Source: Streptomyces lunaelactis (GTDB lineage: Bacteria; Actinomycetota; Actinomycetes; Streptomycetales; Streptomycetaceae). From it: DNA of 64,000 nucleotides. The stretch covers positions 682,001-746,000 of the forward strand of contig NZ_CP026304.1 of NCBI RefSeq assembly GCF_003054555.1. Direction: 5' to 3'. Shown piece after piece: positions 42,433-52,312 of this stretch; positions within the stretch are counted from its first letter, which is position 1, and every line of letters starts with the position of its first letter. The translations under genes were made by a program, and so were the position numbers. Under the pieces are notes generated by a model, which searched no databases, was not told the DNA's origin, and saw nothing but the letters and a program-made list of their open reading frames with translations.

Positions 42433-43111
42433 GGAGGCCCTGGGCCCTTACCGGGGCGAGGTCTCGCGGCGTGGCGGCTGTGCCAAGAACAAGTACGTTT
42501 TCCATCGCGACCCGCGCGACCCCTGCTTCGTTTTCTTTCAGGACCCGCGCACCCACGAGTGGCATACCCTGCGCTGGACCGGTCTGCCGGACGAGGGCGA
42601 GGTCCCCGCCTTCAGCGATGCCCGGATTCGTGAGGTCATGCGGGAGGTCCGCAGGCGGGGGATATCACCGAAGTCGGACAAGGAGCTGCTGCCGCTGCTC
42701 CTGGAGGTGATCGGCAACAACATCCCCGTAGAGCGGTGGCCGACGCAGCTGTCCAAGGCCGAACGCACGGCGCACGCCCGCGAGGTGGCCCAGGCCGGTG
42801 CCGCAGCTGCCGACCGCCCCGCCTCAGCCTTGGCGGTTCACGCACCCCGGCTTCCTGTGGCCACGACAACTGGCGCCGACGGCAACGTCGTACCCCTGCG
42901 ATGGTGCGATCGCGCCACGCAAGGGCAGAACGCACTGGACCACGAGCGCCGCCGGCGCAGGGAAGCCGTGGTTCCCGAACGCCCCACAGCACCACCAGGA
43001 CTCGATGAACAGCTGCGCGCCTCAAGCCTGATGGTCCTTCCAGACGACGACCTCGACGAGAACGACATCGACGACACGGCCGCCGTGGCCGAGGGAGAGA
43101 TCGACCTGTGA
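42433..43111 (+). pseudogene. C-terminal portion of TnsB in the +1 frame
   Basis: This frame continues TnsB without a gap: YDDEEALGPYRGEVSRRGG, KNKYVFHRDPRDPCFVFFQD, THEWHTLRWTGLPDEGEVPA, the usual C-terminal beta-barrel of TnsB/TniA transposases, then a helical segment (EVMREVRRRGISPKSDKELL) and an acidic tail ending DDTAAVAEGEIDL that could contact TnsC. An internal ATG at 42638 lacks a good ribosome binding site. Either this is one broken gene or a sequencing error splits an intact tnsB of roughly 770 codons. Its stop overlaps the tnsC start. Confidence 0.8.
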
Positions 43112-44355
43112 GCGGGGAGAGCAGCACGCCGTCCTTTCTGCCCGGTCCTCCGATCGACCGCACCACGTGCGAGGGCTGGCAGTGTTGGGGCCGGACCCGG
43201 CACGACTTCGTGCCCGCTCCCGCGCTCACCGAAGAGGAATACGCACGCAAGACACCTCGCCAGCGGCGTGTCCATGATCTGCACCGGCTCGCCACCCACA
43301 GCAGCCTGCCTCTTCAGGCCACCCCGATGAGCGAAGCGGTCGCCGCAGCCGTACGGGCTCGCGTCGAGGACGGCGCCTTCAGCCACAAAGCAGGGACCCG
43401 CGCCGGCGTCATGGTCAACGGGAACGGCGCCCAGGGCAAGACCGAAACCGTCTGCGCGGCACTCGCACGCTTCGAGGAGGAATGGCTGGCCCTCCACAAC
43501 CAGTTGAACCCCGACGCGATGCCCGGCACCCGCGACTTGGTCGCGCCCGTCGCCTACGTGCGTTGTCCAGTGAAGGCCACGCCCATCTCCACCTGCCAGC
43601 GCATCCTCGACTTCTACGGTGAGGACTACAAGGGCATGCGCCTCGAGGACCTGGTCCGTACCGTCAAGACCTCGATCATCGAACACGCTACGAAAGCGCT
43701 CGTGATCGACGACATCACCCGCCTCAAGCTCCATCGCGAAGCCGACCAGGACGTCCTCGACCTCATCCGCGAGATGATGAGCATGCCTGTCACGCTCATC
43801 CTCGTCGGCGTCGGCATTCCCACCTCGGGGCTATTACGCGAGGGGCGCCGGGACGCGAAGACGGGCAACTGGATCTTCCCGCCGCTCACGGACCGGGGCC
43901 GCAGCCCCAACGCACATGCGGCAAGCCAGCACGAGCGCCGCTTCGAGTTGGTCGATCTCGATCCGTTCCGCTACGACACTGACAAGCAGATCGCCGCCTG
44001 GACCAACCACCTGCGCGGCCTGGAGAAGAACCTGCGCCTGCTCCACGACACCGAGGGCATGCTCACGGACGGCGACATGCCCGAGTACCTGTTCAGCCGT
44101 ACCAAGGGCGTCGTCGGCGTCCTGGAGAAGCTCATCCAGCGCGGCTGCCGCATCGCCATCAAGGACGGCAGCGAACGGCTGGCGAAAGACCTGTTCAACC
44201 AGTTCGCTGTCACCCCGGACGACCTGCCCGACCTGGACGCAGAGTCAGGCGAACAGCCTGAGATTCCTGCCGTGCCCAAGCCCAAGAAGCCGCGGAAGAA
44301 GGGACGTAACACCGTCTTCGACGACGATGGACCGGCCGAGAGTTCAGTTGGTTGA
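43108..44355 (+). CDS. tnsC: TnsC-like AAA+ ATPase of the Tn7-like element
   Basis: A 415-residue AAA+ protein that should form the ATP-dependent filament linking the TniQ target selector to the TnsA/TnsB transposase. Walker A is GNGAQGKT (Lys111), Walker B ALVIDDITR (Asp201-Asp202), and the sensor region is LILVGVGIP. The C-terminus is a basic PKPKKPRKKGRN tail that may bind DNA or TnsA/B. It starts at GTG overlapping the tnsB stop by four bases and ends overlapping the tniQ start, so all four genes are translationally linked. Confidence 0.87.
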   Translation: MSGESSTPSFLPGPPIDRTTCEGWQCWGRTRHDFVPAPALTEEEYARKTPRQRRVHDLHRLATHSSLPLQATPMSEAVAAAVRARVEDGAFSHKAGTRAGVMVNGNGAQGKTETVCAALARFEEEWLALHNQLNPDAMPGTRDLVAPVAYVRCPVKATPISTCQRILDFYGEDYKGMRLEDLVRTVKTSIIEHATKALVIDDITRLKLHREADQDVLDLIREMMSMPVTLILVGVGIPTSGLLREGRRDAKTGNWIFPPLTDRGRSPNAHAASQHERRFELVDLDPFRYDTDKQIAAWTNHLRGLEKNLRLLHDTEGMLTDGDMPEYLFSRTKGVVGVLEKLIQRGCRIAIKDGSERLAKDLFNQFAVTPDDLPDLDAESGEQPEIPAVPKPKKPRKKGRNTVFDDDGPAESSVG

Positions 44356-46268
44356 CCGCCGTGGAGCACCGAGTGCTGGCCCGGAGCCTGGCACCGCTGC
44401 CGGAGGAGTCACTGCCCGGATTCCTGCTGCGGCTCGCCTACCGTTTGGACCGATCCCCTGCCCGAATCGGTGTCCTGTGCGGACTCAGCAGCCTGCAACA
44501 CCGGCTGCCCGCCGAGTACCTGCTCGCCCTGCCGCCACAGCTCGCCACTACTCTCGCCCGCACCACGCGACTGTCCCTGGCAGAGGCGCAAGCACTGACA
44601 CTCGTCGGCTCAGGGCTCGCCACCACGTACACGCCACTGGTCACAACTCGCCTGGACCAAGGCCGCAACCACGCGGCTGCGCGGCGGCGATGGGCCATCA
44701 ACCTATCCAGTCGATTCTGCCCCCGATGCCTGGCCGGCGACGGCAGCCTCGTACAGAGCACACTCGGCGGCGCGTGGCGGTTGCGATGGCACCTGCCGGT
44801 GGTCTTCGCTTGCCCCCAGCACTCCGCCCTGCTGTCCGGCACCTGTCCGCAGTGCCGCAATCCCCCCAACCGTCCGCCGGGAACCGAACGCGTTGGCCTG
44901 CTCATGCAACGTGCAGCCGACGGGCTCCATCCAGCACAGTGCCGCCATCCGATGCTGGGCACTCGACCGGCTTCGGCTCGCATCAACCGCTCCTGCGGAG
45001 CACGGCTGGATCAACCATCGGAGGACTCTCCGGTAATGAACCCCGATGACATGGATCGATTACTCGTCCTGCAACGTCGAATCGATCAGCACCTGTTGCC
45101 AGAAGCCTCGCCGCCGAGGTCGGAGTGCGGGGCAAGTGATCGATACTTCTTCCTCGATCTGATCGCAGCCGTTCAACTAGTCAAGTTCAGCTGGCCCTTA
45201 GGGTCCAACCTGGTCCGCTCTGCGGCTCTGTCCTCCCTCATCGACAGCCACGCCAATGTGATCGTCAACCAGCTTGATCAACCCGTCGGCCCAGGCACGC
45301 GCTCGTCCAGCCCGTGGTCCGCGCCGGACGATCCCGCCGAGTGTGCAGCCCTCCTCCTGGCCGCCGATGAGCTCCTCGGCCATGACCCTAGAGACGACGC
45401 CGAACTGCGGGACCGGGTCCAATCACTGTCCCGCGCCGCCTTCGAACGTATCCCCACGAACATGGCTGCTGCCTTCCGCCGGATGGAGTTCTCGCCGGTT
45501 CTCGCTCGTGCCCTAGCCCGGAAGGTCAACGGCTTCTACCAAGCAGGCGGACATCGGCACTCCAAACTCCGGGCGCCCTCGCGTGAGTGTCGCTTCAGCG
45601 CCGAGCACGTCCCCGCTCTGATGCCTTCCACATGGTTCGACACCCACTTCACCGGCCTCGTGGAGCGTGTGGGACCAATCACAGTCTGGAATATGCGCCA
45701 CCTGCGCCGGGCCGCGTCACTCAAACTCGTCGAGATGGCCGCAGGCGGCACCTGGCCTGAATGCGCTGAAACCCTAGGAACACCCTGGAATACCGCGCAG
45801 CATTCCCTCAAGATCCTCAAGCGTGTACTTGCACCCACCGAGTCGTGGGAGGCATTTGATCAAGCGGTCGATCAAGTCGCCTGCGCACTGGACTCCCATA
45901 CTCTCCGGATCAATTACGCCGAGCGACGTCACGCGCTTGCCTCGTGGCGAATGCCCGATGCCGACTGGATCACGCTGTGCGAGGGATTGAGTCAGTTCGG
46001 GTGCGAACCCACGTCGCCCCGCCCTCCCGCCGCCGCGGCACTTGTCTGGGCCAAGGTCACTCAGGGCGACTACCTCCACAGCCCCGCCCTTAGTGCACTG
46101 CGTCGGTCGGGGCAGAACACCGCGCACCTGGTTGCAGCCGTGAACCGGATGCGCACCGCCGCCGGCCGTAAAGGCGCAGTGGGCCAGCTTCTTCACCGGC
46201 TCGACCAATACGCCAGCCGCCTCGCCCTCACCTGTGACCAATCGCAGGGATCTACCCTCGTCCCGTGA
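44352..46268 (+). CDS. tniQ: TniQ family protein (operon copy)
   Basis: A 638-residue TniQ/TnsD-type protein starting at TTG that overlaps the tnsC stop (TTGA). The N-terminus RSLAPLPEESLPGFLLRLAY is nearly identical to that of the divergent copy. The zinc-binding region is RFCPRCLAGDG, FACPQHSALLSGTCPQCRNP and AQCRHP. The C-terminus VTQGDYLHSPALSALRRSG then YASRLALTCDQ also parallels the first copy. Elements with two TniQ proteins may use them for two target classes, for example a chromosomal attachment site and mobile DNA. No Cas genes or CRISPR array are present, so an RNA-guided version is not supported here. Confidence 0.87.
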   Translation: MTAVEHRVLARSLAPLPEESLPGFLLRLAYRLDRSPARIGVLCGLSSLQHRLPAEYLLALPPQLATTLARTTRLSLAEAQALTLVGSGLATTYTPLVTTRLDQGRNHAAARRRWAINLSSRFCPRCLAGDGSLVQSTLGGAWRLRWHLPVVFACPQHSALLSGTCPQCRNPPNRPPGTERVGLLMQRAADGLHPAQCRHPMLGTRPASARINRSCGARLDQPSEDSPVMNPDDMDRLLVLQRRIDQHLLPEASPPRSECGASDRYFFLDLIAAVQLVKFSWPLGSNLVRSAALSSLIDSHANVIVNQLDQPVGPGTRSSSPWSAPDDPAECAALLLAADELLGHDPRDDAELRDRVQSLSRAAFERIPTNMAAAFRRMEFSPVLARALARKVNGFYQAGGHRHSKLRAPSRECRFSAEHVPALMPSTWFDTHFTGLVERVGPITVWNMRHLRRAASLKLVEMAAGGTWPECAETLGTPWNTAQHSLKILKRVLAPTESWEAFDQAVDQVACALDSHTLRINYAERRHALASWRMPDADWITLCEGLSQFGCEPTSPRPPAAAALVWAKVTQGDYLHSPALSALRRSGQNTAHLVAAVNRMRTAAGRKGAVGQLLHRLDQYASRLALTCDQSQGSTLVP

Positions 46269-46540
46269 GCACCCACTGATCGTAGGCGCGCGGCTCGGGG
46301 GCCTGGTGCACAGATCTCCGTACTCGGTGGAGCACTCTCACCGTCAGCCCCTCGGGATTCACGTCGCCGTCAGATCGTGGCCAGCTGTCAACTGGCCTCG
46401 GTCGCCCCTGGCCAGCAGCTCCCAGTACAGGTCTCCCGAGGCAAGGGCCACGTTCCATGGGGCACCGACGAAATGCGCTGGTCAGGCCAAATGCCGAGGC
46501 GCCGAAGATCGCTTCCCGCGCACATCAAGATCGTTTCCCA
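46252..46540 (-). other. possible fragment of an unknown gene beside the Tn7-like module
   Basis: The minus strand reads FVGAPWNVALASGDLYWELL then ARGDRGQLTAGHDLTAT before a stop at about 46370, and in the next frame NPEGLTVRVLHRVRRSVHQA to 46252. Codon use looks coding but I cannot name the family and the pieces are in different frames. The right end of the Tn7-like element is expected somewhere in this interval. Confidence 0.35.
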
Positions 46541-46797
46541 GCGCCCAGGTGGGGCTGCGGCTCGCCGCCCCCACGGGCACCGCGATGACGGCGCTGAAGT
46601 GGATCGCCGAGTGGCCGCCCGTCCAGCGCCTCTCCGACGGCTCGCTGAGCATGTCCGTGGACCCGTTCGCCGACTACCACCTCATCTACGCCGTCGCCCT
46701 GATCGCCCCGTCCCTGGCCTCCGCCGACGGCACCTGGGGCGTCGGCAGCCTCTGGGCAAGCTGCCGTTCGTCCTCACCGAACGGCTGGCTGCGCTGA
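46540..46797 (+). pseudogene. C-terminal remnant of a DoxX-family membrane protein
   Basis: Reads VGLRLAAPTGTAMTALKWIA, EWPPVQRLSDGSLSMSVDPF, ADYHLIYAVALIAPSLAS and WGVGSLWA, the last two helices of an actinobacterial DoxX/DoxD-like protein. Near 46757 the frame slips (KLPFVLTE is in the other frame) and returns before NGWLR and the stop. The N-terminal part is missing, probably removed when the transposon region was rearranged. Confidence 0.65.
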
Positions 46798-46799
46798 CC

Positions 46800-46849
46800 G
46801 CCGCAGGTCCCTGGCAGGGGCCGATCGGCCCCTGCCAGGGACCTGCGGC
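46800..46849. promoter_or_regulatory. perfect 50-bp palindrome containing GGGGCCGATCGGCCCC
   Basis: Two 25-bp arms are exact reverse complements with no spacer; the centre is GGGGCCGATCGGCCCC (46817-46832) and the outer arms add GCCGCAGGTCCCTGGCA and its mirror. It lies 73-122 bp upstream of the universal stress gene at 46922. The 16-bp core recurs upstream of four other genes in the cluster, so it is probably an operator for the response regulator encoded at 60921. A second dyad, GGATCG-TG-CGATCC, is at 46888-46901. Confidence 0.75.
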
Positions 46850-46921
46850 CCCTGCACCACGAACTCGATCGACACCAGTCTGGAATCGGATCGTGCGATC
46901 CCGATCCAGGAGGTGGAGACC

Positions 46922-47821
46922 ATGCCCCGCACCATCACCGTGGGCCTCGACGGCTCGCCCGAGAGCCGCGCCGCCGCAGAATGGGCGGCCAGGGAGGCCA
47001 AGCTGCGCGGCCTGCCGCTGAAGCTCGTCAACGTCTGGGAGCCGGTTCCCACGCCGATGGCGCAGGCCCCGCTCCTCGGCGCCGAGCCCCAGCAGCATGG
47101 GAGCACCCGCCATGAGTCCGCAGAGGGACTGAGGCTGCGGCACCCCGGCATCGAGATCACCGCGGAGCAGGTCTCCGGCCGGCCAGGCGAGGTCCTGTCA
47201 CGCATCGCCGATGACGCCGTGCTGCTCGTCCTGGGCTCGCGCGGCCTGAGCGGGGTCGGCGGGTTCCTGGTGGGCTCGGTCGGCCTCGCCGTCGTGGCGC
47301 ACGCCGAGCGGCCCGTGGTCCTCGTCCGCGCCGGGGAGCAGGCCGCCGACGAGCACCTGATGGACCGGACGGGCATCCCGTCCGCCGCGGCCCCCTACCG
47401 GCCCGTGGTCCTGGGCCTGGACACCGACGACCCGGACCCCTCGCTCGTCGAGTTCGCCTTCGACGCGGCCGACCGCCGCGCCACCTCCCTGCGGGTCGTC
47501 CACGGCTGGAACCCGCCGCCCTACTACGCCTACGGCCTCTCCTCCGACCTCGAACTCCACACCGAGCTGGCCCGGCAGGAAGCCGCCACCCTCACCGAGG
47601 TCCTGCGCCCGTGGCGGCAGAAGTTCCCCGCCGTCGAGGTCGTCGAGGAGTCCCGGTACGGAACGGCCGCCATTCACCTGGTCGACGCCTCCCGCGAGGC
47701 CTCCCTGGTCGTCGTCGGCCGCCGAATCCGCCGCAGCCCGCTCGGCGCCCGCATCGGCCCGATCACGCACGCCGTACTGCACCACGCCACCGCCCCCGTC
47801 GCCGTCGTCGCACACGGCTGA
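46922..47821 (+). CDS. tandem universal stress protein (USP)
   Basis: A 299-residue protein with two USP domains. The first begins TITVGLDGSPESRAAAEWAA and has the ATP-binding G-x2-G-x9-GS motif in LGSRGLSGVGGFLVGSVGL; the second begins PVVLGLDTDDPDPSLVEFAF and ends GARIGPITHAVLHHATAPV. Such tandem USPs bind ATP and help cells survive hypoxia and dormancy. The ATG follows AGGAGG at good spacing; a GTG three codons earlier is too close to it. The gene heads an operon with adhP-like and USP genes and has a strong operator-like palindrome upstream. Confidence 0.9.
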   Translation: MPRTITVGLDGSPESRAAAEWAAREAKLRGLPLKLVNVWEPVPTPMAQAPLLGAEPQQHGSTRHESAEGLRLRHPGIEITAEQVSGRPGEVLSRIADDAVLLVLGSRGLSGVGGFLVGSVGLAVVAHAERPVVLVRAGEQAADEHLMDRTGIPSAAAPYRPVVLGLDTDDPDPSLVEFAFDAADRRATSLRVVHGWNPPPYYAYGLSSDLELHTELARQEAATLTEVLRPWRQKFPAVEVVEESRYGTAAIHLVDASREASLVVVGRRIRRSPLGARIGPITHAVLHHATAPVAVVAHG

Positions 47822-47845
47822 CCTGCCCCGAGGAGGAGAGAAACC

Positions 47846-48867
47846 ATGAAGGCAGCAGTCGTACGAGCCTTCGGCGAGCCCCTGGTCATCGAGGAGCGCC
47901 CCGATCCCGAGCCCGGCCCCGGACAGGTCCGTATCCGGGTCGAGGCCTCCGGGCTGTGCCACACCGACATCCACGCCGCCCGCGGAGACTGGCCGGTCAG
48001 GCCGAGCCCGCCGTTCGTCCCCGGCCACGAGGGCGTCGGCCTCGTCGAGGCCCTCGGCGACGGCGTCACGCACCTCGCACTGGGGCAGCGCGTTGCCGTG
48101 CCCTGGCTGGGCAGGACGTGCGGGCGATGCGAGTACTGCCTGTCCGGCTGGGAGACGCTGTGCGAGCAGCAGATCAACACCGGATACGGGTGCGACGGCG
48201 GGTACGCGGAGAAGATGCTGGCCTGGGCCGACTTCGCCCAGCCGGTGCCCGACGGCATCAGCGCCCTGGAGGCCGCCCCGCTGACCTGCGCCGGCGTCAC
48301 CACGTACAAGGCCCTCAAGGTCGCCGACGTCCAGCCGACCCAGCTCGTAGCCATCTCCGGTGTCGGAGGACTGGGCCACCTGGCGGTGCAGTACGCGAAG
48401 ATCGCCGGGCGCAGGTGGCGGCGATCGACGTCACGGACGAGAAGCTCGAACTCGCCGCGGGACTCGGCGCCGACCTCGTCATCGACGCCCGCAAGCAGGA
48501 CCCGGGAGAGGTGCTCCAGCGCTACGGCGGTGCGCATGCCGCCATCGCGCTGGCGGTGAACGAGGCGGCGTTCTCGGCGGCGTACGCCGGGCTGCGGCGC
48601 GGCGGGAAGCTCGTGATGGTGGCCCTGCCTGCGCACGGCACGATCCAGGTCCCGATCTTCGACACCGTGCTGAACGGCACCTCGGTGATCGGCTCCATCG
48701 TGGGTACCCGGCAGGACCTGGCCGAGGTCTTCCAGCTCCACGCGGCAGGCCGCACCAGGGTCATCTACGAGACACGGCCGCTCGCGAGCGTCAATGAGTC
48801 CATCGACGACGTGCTGCGCGGCGAGATCAAGGCGCGGATCGTCTTCGACATGGCTGCGGGAAGGTGA
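47846..48867 (+). pseudogene. AdhP-like zinc alcohol dehydrogenase, frameshifted
   Basis: A medium-chain zinc alcohol dehydrogenase of about 340 residues when read in two frames. Catalytic zinc ligands are in [11 protein letters not shown] and PGHEGVG; the structural zinc site is [15 protein letters not shown]; the Rossmann motif is [18 protein letters not shown]. Directly after AKIAG one G is missing (about 48407) and the frame shifts; the rest, [20 protein letters not shown] to ARIVFDMAAGR, is in the +2 frame to a stop at 48867. The enzyme would reduce acetaldehyde to ethanol with NADH. A homopolymer error in the assembly is possible. Linked to USP genes on both sides. Confidence 0.87.
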
Positions 48868-48872
48868 GGACG

Positions 48873-49745
48873 ATGGAACTCCCCCTGGTCGTGGGCGTCG
48901 ACGGTTCCGAGCCGAGTCTGCGCGCCGTGGACTGGGCGGCCGATGAGGCCGCCCTGCGCGGGGTGCCGCTGCGGCTGGTGTACGCCTCGCTGTGGGAGCG
49001 CTACGAGGGTCCCGCCCTCGCCACGGGGCTTGGCAGGTCCTCGGAGCAGGTGCTGGCCGACACCATCGTCGAGGCCGCCGCGAAGCGCGCCCACCGCCGC
49101 GAGGTGGACGTGAAGATCTCCACCGAGGTACTGCCCGAAGAGCCGGTGCCCGCTCTGCTGCGCGAGGGCCGTACCGCTTCGGCGCTGGTCCTGGGCTCGC
49201 GCGGCCGCGGCGGCATCGCCGAGCTGCTGCTCGGCTCGGTCAGCCTCGCGGTCGCCGCCCGCGCCGACTGCCCGGTGATCGTGCTGCGCGGCAGCCACGA
49301 CAACCAGGCGAACTCCGCGATGCGCGGGCCCGTCGTGTTGGGGGTCGGCGAGGAGCCGGAGAACTCGGCGGCCGTGCGCTTCGCCTTCCAGGAGGCGGCG
49401 GAACGCCGAGTGCCCCTGGAGGCCGTACGCGCCTGGCGGTGCCCCGGGTACGAGACCACCGACCACCCTCTGATGGCCGGCGAACCCGCCCGGCTGCACG
49501 AGGAGCGGGCCGTTCAGACCCTGGACGCGGCGCTGCGGGAAGCCCCCGAGGGTGTGGAACTGCACCGCCGTACCGCCGAAGGCCCCGCCCGCAAGGTGCT
49601 GCTCGACGCCTCGGCCGACGCCGGCCTGCTCGTCGTCGGCGCCCGGCGGCGCCACGGCCACTTCGGGCTCCAGCTCGGCAGGGTCGCCCACGCGGTCCTG
49701 CACCACTCCGCCTGCCCGGTGGCCGTCGTACCCCAGCGGGCATGA
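48873..49745 (+). CDS. tandem universal stress protein (USP)
   Basis: A 290-residue double USP: LVVGVDGSEPSLRAVDWAAD opens domain 1, with LGSRGRGGIAELLLGSVSLA as its nucleotide loop; VVLGVGEEPENSAAVRFAFQ opens domain 2, with VGARRRHGHFGLQLGRVAHA near the end. The ATG at 48873 lies behind GGTGAGG; an upstream GTG at 48864 would overlap the adhP stop. It follows adhP by five bases, so the USP-adhP-USP order forms one transcription unit, as in other Streptomyces dormancy clusters. Confidence 0.88.
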   Translation: MELPLVVGVDGSEPSLRAVDWAADEAALRGVPLRLVYASLWERYEGPALATGLGRSSEQVLADTIVEAAAKRAHRREVDVKISTEVLPEEPVPALLREGRTASALVLGSRGRGGIAELLLGSVSLAVAARADCPVIVLRGSHDNQANSAMRGPVVLGVGEEPENSAAVRFAFQEAAERRVPLEAVRAWRCPGYETTDHPLMAGEPARLHEERAVQTLDAALREAPEGVELHRRTAEGPARKVLLDASADAGLLVVGARRRHGHFGLQLGRVAHAVLHHSACPVAVVPQRA

Positions 49746-49899
49746 CCGGCTCAGAGCGCCACCGTGTGCGCAACGCGCGGGTTCACGTGCTCCGAGACGC
49801 GTTTGAACGTGGCGCCCTTCGAACACCACGACGAGCGGGCGCCCTCGGTTCGCGCCCTTCCCTGAAGTCCGACTCGCCTCGATGACTTGCGGAGTCACC

Positions 49900-52281
49900 A
49901 TGCCCAAGGTCGAACACCCGAACAGCACCGTGCTGACCGACGAGGAACTGCGCACCCTGGACGCCCACTGGCGGGCCGCCAACTACCTTGCCGTCGGCCA
50001 GATCTATCTGATGGCCAACCCGCTCCTCACCGAACCCCTCACCGCCGCCCACATCAAGCCGCGGCTGCTCGGCCACTGGGGCACTTCCCCGGGCCTCAAC
50101 CTCGTGTACACGCACCTCAACCGGGTGATCAAGGCTCGCGGGCTCGACGCGCTGTGCGTATGGGGTCCCGGCCACGGCGGGCCGGCGGTGCTCGCGAACT
50201 CCTGGCTGGAAGGCAGCTACAGTCAGACCTACCCGGACGTCCCGCGGGACGCGGCGGGCATGGACCGGCTCTTCCGGCAGTTCTCCTTCCCCGGCGGCGT
50301 GCCCAGCCATGTCGCGCCGGAGACACCCGGCTCGATCCACGAGGGCGGCGAGCTGGGCTACTCGCTCGCGCACGCGTACGGCGCCGCCTTCGACAACCCG
50401 GACCTGCTGGTCGCCTGCGTGATCGGCGACGGCGAGGCGGAGACCGGGCCACTGGCCGCGTCCTGGCACTCCAACAAGTTCCTCGACCCGGTGCACGACG
50501 GCGCGGTCCTGCCGATCCTGCACCTCAACGGCTACAAGATCGCCAACCCGACCGTCCTCTCCCGCCTCCCGGAGTCCGAACTCGACGAGCTGCTGCGCGG
50601 CTACGGCCACGAACCGATCCACGTCACCAGCGACGACCCGCACCAGGTCCACCGCGCCATGGCCGACGCCTTCGACCAGGCACTGGACCGCATCGCCGTG
50701 ATGCAGCGCGCGGCCCGCGAGGACGGCAGGACCGAGCGCGTGCGCTGGCCCATGATCGTGCTGCGTACACCGAAGGGCTGGACGGGCCCCGCCGAGGTCG
50801 ACGGAGTCCCGGTCGAGGGCACCTGGCGCGCGCACCAGGTCCCGCTGTCCGCCGTACGCGAAAACCCTGAGCACCTGCGGCAGCTGGAGACCTGGCTGCG
50901 CTCGTACCGTCCCGAGGAGCTGTTCGGCGCCGACGGGCGGCCCACCGCCGACGTCCTCGCCTGTGTCCCCGAGGGGACCCGCCGGCTGGGCGCCACCCCG
51001 CACGCCAACAGCGGCCTGCTCGTACGTGACCTGCCGATGCCCTCCCTCGACCGTTTCGCCGTCCCCGTCGACAAGCCGGGCGCCACCCTGCACCAGCCCA
51101 CCCGGGTCCTCGGCGACCTCCTCGAACAGGTCATGCGGGACACGTCGGAACGGCGTGACTTCCGTCTGGTGGGCCCGGACGAGACCGCGTCCAACCGGCT
51201 CGGCGCCGTCTTCAACGCCAGCGGCAAAGCCTGGCAGGCCCAGACCCTCCAGGTGGACGAGCACTTGGACCGGCACGGCCGGGTCATGGAGATCCTCTCC
51301 GAACACCTCTGCCAGGGCTGGCTGGAGGGCTATCTGCTCACCGGCAGGCACGGGCTGTTCTCCTGCTACGAGGCGTTCGTCCACATCGTCGACTCGATGG
51401 TCAACCAGCACATCAAGTGGCTGAAGACATCGAGGCAGTTGGCGTGGCGGGCCCCGATCGCCTCCCTCAACTACCTTCTGACGTCGCATGTCTGGCGTCA
51501 GGACCACAACGGCTTCTCGCACCAGGACCCCGGGTTCATCGACCACGTCCTCAGCAAGAGCCCCGAGGTCGTACGGGTCTATCTGCCGCCGGACGCCAAC
51601 ACCCTGCTGTCGGTGGCGGATCACGTCCTGCGCAGCCGTGACTACGTCAACGTGATCGTGGCGGGCAAGCAGCCCTGTTTCGACTGGCTGTCCATGGACG
51701 AGGCCCGCGCCCACTGCGCCCGCGGTGCCGGGATCTGGGACTGGGCGGGCAGCGAGAACGGAGGCGAGCCCGTCGTGGTGCTGGCCTGCGCGGGAGACGT
51801 ACCGACCCTGGAGATCCTGGCCGCGTCCGATCTGCTGCGGCGCCATCTGCCGGAACTCGCCGTCCGGGTCGTCAACGTCGTCGACCTGGCCCGGCTGCTG
51901 CCGAGCGAGGAACACCCGCACGGAATGGGCGACTTCGAGTACGACGGCCTGTTCACGACGGACAAGCCGGTGATCTTCGCCTACCACGGCTACCCCTGGC
52001 TGATCCACCGCCTCTCCTACCGCCGCACGGGCCACGCCCAACTGCACGTCCGCGGCTACAAGGAGATGGGCACCACGACCACCCCGTTCGACATGGTCGT
52101 CCGCAACGACATGGACCGCTACCGGCTGGTCATGGACGTCATCGACCGGGTGCCCGGCCTCGGCGTCCGCGCCGCCGCCGTACGCCAGGAGATGGCCGAC
52201 GCCCGCACCCGCCACCACGCCTGGATCCGCGAGCACGGCATAGACCTGCCCGAGGTCACCGACTGGACCTGGACGGCCTGA
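49900..52281 (+). CDS. xfp: xylulose-5-phosphate/fructose-6-phosphate phosphoketolase
   Basis: A 793-residue thiamine-diphosphate phosphoketolase that splits xylulose-5-P (or fructose-6-P) with phosphate into acetyl-phosphate plus glyceraldehyde-3-P (or erythrose-4-P). Family signatures: [32 protein letters not shown], the TPP-binding [11 protein letters not shown] near residue 176, [13 protein letters not shown] and the C-terminal [13 protein letters not shown]. Length is normal. The start follows GGAG; an in-frame GTG-type codon six residues upstream is less likely. GAPDH follows 31 bp later and would use the triose phosphate made here, and acetyl-phosphate can be turned into ATP. Confidence 0.95.
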   Translation: MPKVEHPNSTVLTDEELRTLDAHWRAANYLAVGQIYLMANPLLTEPLTAAHIKPRLLGHWGTSPGLNLVYTHLNRVIKARGLDALCVWGPGHGGPAVLANSWLEGSYSQTYPDVPRDAAGMDRLFRQFSFPGGVPSHVAPETPGSIHEGGELGYSLAHAYGAAFDNPDLLVACVIGDGEAETGPLAASWHSNKFLDPVHDGAVLPILHLNGYKIANPTVLSRLPESELDELLRGYGHEPIHVTSDDPHQVHRAMADAFDQALDRIAVMQRAAREDGRTERVRWPMIVLRTPKGWTGPAEVDGVPVEGTWRAHQVPLSAVRENPEHLRQLETWLRSYRPEELFGADGRPTADVLACVPEGTRRLGATPHANSGLLVRDLPMPSLDRFAVPVDKPGATLHQPTRVLGDLLEQVMRDTSERRDFRLVGPDETASNRLGAVFNASGKAWQAQTLQVDEHLDRHGRVMEILSEHLCQGWLEGYLLTGRHGLFSCYEAFVHIVDSMVNQHIKWLKTSRQLAWRAPIASLNYLLTSHVWRQDHNGFSHQDPGFIDHVLSKSPEVVRVYLPPDANTLLSVADHVLRSRDYVNVIVAGKQPCFDWLSMDEARAHCARGAGIWDWAGSENGGEPVVVLACAGDVPTLEILAASDLLRRHLPELAVRVVNVVDLARLLPSEEHPHGMGDFEYDGLFTTDKPVIFAYHGYPWLIHRLSYRRTGHAQLHVRGYKEMGTTTTPFDMVVRNDMDRYRLVMDVIDRVPGLGVRAAAVRQEMADARTRHHAWIREHGIDLPEVTDWTWTA

Positions 52282-52312
52282 ACACCCCTGCCCCGCAAAG
52301 GAGTTCAACGCC

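Noticed and set aside
42405..42445. Programmed -1 frameshift at AAAAAC in tnsB
   Set aside because: The downstream frame is +1, not -1, and the codon phase around the A run does not make a proper X-XXY-YYZ slippery site.
37735..46268. CRISPR-associated transposon
   Set aside because: No cas genes and no regularly spaced repeats are present anywhere near the TnsABC-TniQ genes in this window.
37323..46392. AGTTGACA as the inward-facing terminal repeat of the Tn7-like element
   Set aside because: Only eight bases match and the surrounding sequences do not align; the left copy also fits an operator of the truncated hydrolase gene. Element ends remain undefined.
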